Below the pieces are notes generated by a model. It saw only the letters and a program-made list of their open reading frames with translations, was not told the origin of the DNA and did not search any database. Positions 63,786 to 64,000 of a DNA stretch of 64,000 bases are shown one piece after another (position 1 is the first letter of the stretch; each line of letters opens with the position of its first letter). Source of the DNA: Prevotellaceae bacterium (GTDB taxonomy: Bacteria > Bacteroidota > Bacteroidia > Bacteroidales > Bacteroidaceae); the NCBI GenBank assembly GCA_028723525.1, contig JAQYET010000033.1, positions 150,098 to 214,097 on the forward strand, in the 5' to 3' direction. The position numbers were made by a program, and so were the translations under genes.

Positions 63786-64000
63786 TTCGCTTCTGAAAAA
63801 AGGTTGCGAACACATCTGAAAATAGAGTTCTTTGACAGATTTCAATAAGACAGAGAAGTAGTACAAGAAGCGAGGCTGTCAGTTTCCTTTTTTGGTATGG
63901 CAGTCTTGGGTAATTAGGATGTCTTTTTCGTGTTCTTTTTTTTAGGGTATGCGTTTAAGAGACATTTCAATCAACCGTCAATTTATTGTATCGGATACAA
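63786..64000 (+). other. Leader of an rRNA operon (16S rRNA expected just beyond the window)
   Basis: The region has no reading frame. It holds GTTCTTTGACA (63827-63837), which resembles the boxA antitermination signal of Bacteroidetes rRNA leaders, followed by ATTTCAATAAGACAGAG, which I recognise from such leaders. The segments CTCGCTTC (63781-63788) and GAAGCGAG (63867-63874) are complementary. The window ends before the 16S start, so the 16S gene itself is not seen here and is an inference. Confidence 0.65.

Noticed and set aside
63980-64000. Start of 16S rRNA at the window edge
   Set aside because: The conserved 16S start sequence is not reached, so only the leader is annotated.

Overview
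The window looks like a chromosomal segment from a Bacteroidales bacterium, most likely Prevotellaceae. The evidence is the recurring Bacteroidetes promoter (TTTG, 17-22 bases, then TAnnTTTG) close to start codons with few Shine-Dalgarno sites; lineage-typical proteins (TonB receptor with an N-terminal carboxypeptidase-like domain, DUF4270 lipoprotein, class III fructose-bisphosphatase, methylmalonyl-CoA genes, eukaryote/archaea-type GlyRS, a short GT5-only starch-synthase-like protein); and a Bacteroidales-type rRNA leader at the right edge. Genus is an inference.

Layout. 1-5145: tail of an OmpA-like protein, acyl-ACP thioesterase, recQ and recJ. 5503-16100: secreted C1 peptidase, M24 aminopeptidase, patatin, trmD, buk-ptb, ligA with a small Cys-motif protein, fabD. 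16190-24800: GH13 amylase, SDR, AlaX-like editing protein, sugar permease with galM, glycyl-tRNA synthetase, FKBP lipoprotein. 24859-25515 has no protein gene but holds a candidate small RNA. 25516-36531: MATE, cmk, ttcA-like, HAD, rubredoxin, a glycan-synthase/DUF4270/42-aa-protein operon, panC-panD, and the mce-mmdA-small protein-mmdC operon. 36658-50788, almost all on the minus strand: TonB receptor, fbp, GT2, lysC, ftsE, DEAD-box helicase, LptF/G permease, tgt, lon. 50882-59037: trmN6, DUF1846, mnmA, HAD, pgi, a decayed IS4 transposase, fba. 59165-64000: a FecR-like/membrane-protein pair, decayed accessory DNA (gene fragment, tyrosine recombinase pseudogene, IS982 element), then the promoter and leader of an rRNA operon.

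The core is housekeeping: sugar phosphate metabolism (fbp, pgi, fba, galM, amylase), several tRNA modification enzymes (TrmD, TtcA-like, Tgt, TrmN6, MnmA), DNA repair (RecQ, RecJ, LigA), pantothenate synthesis, acyl metabolism (FabD, thioesterase, Ptb/Buk, methylmalonyl-CoA enzymes) and envelope functions.

The most striking unexplained structure is a family of five intergenic arrays (near 12.3, 19.6, 29.7, 44.5 and 61.1 kb). Each has three or four copies of a degenerate palindromic unit whose CGGCG/CGCCG cores are spaced exactly 22 bp, begins with an AAATCG-like unit and ends with CGATTTT. Other points of note are a small-RNA candidate, two small genes (42 and 50 aa), a methylmalonyl-CoA operon without its membrane beta subunit, and accessory decay beside the rRNA operon.
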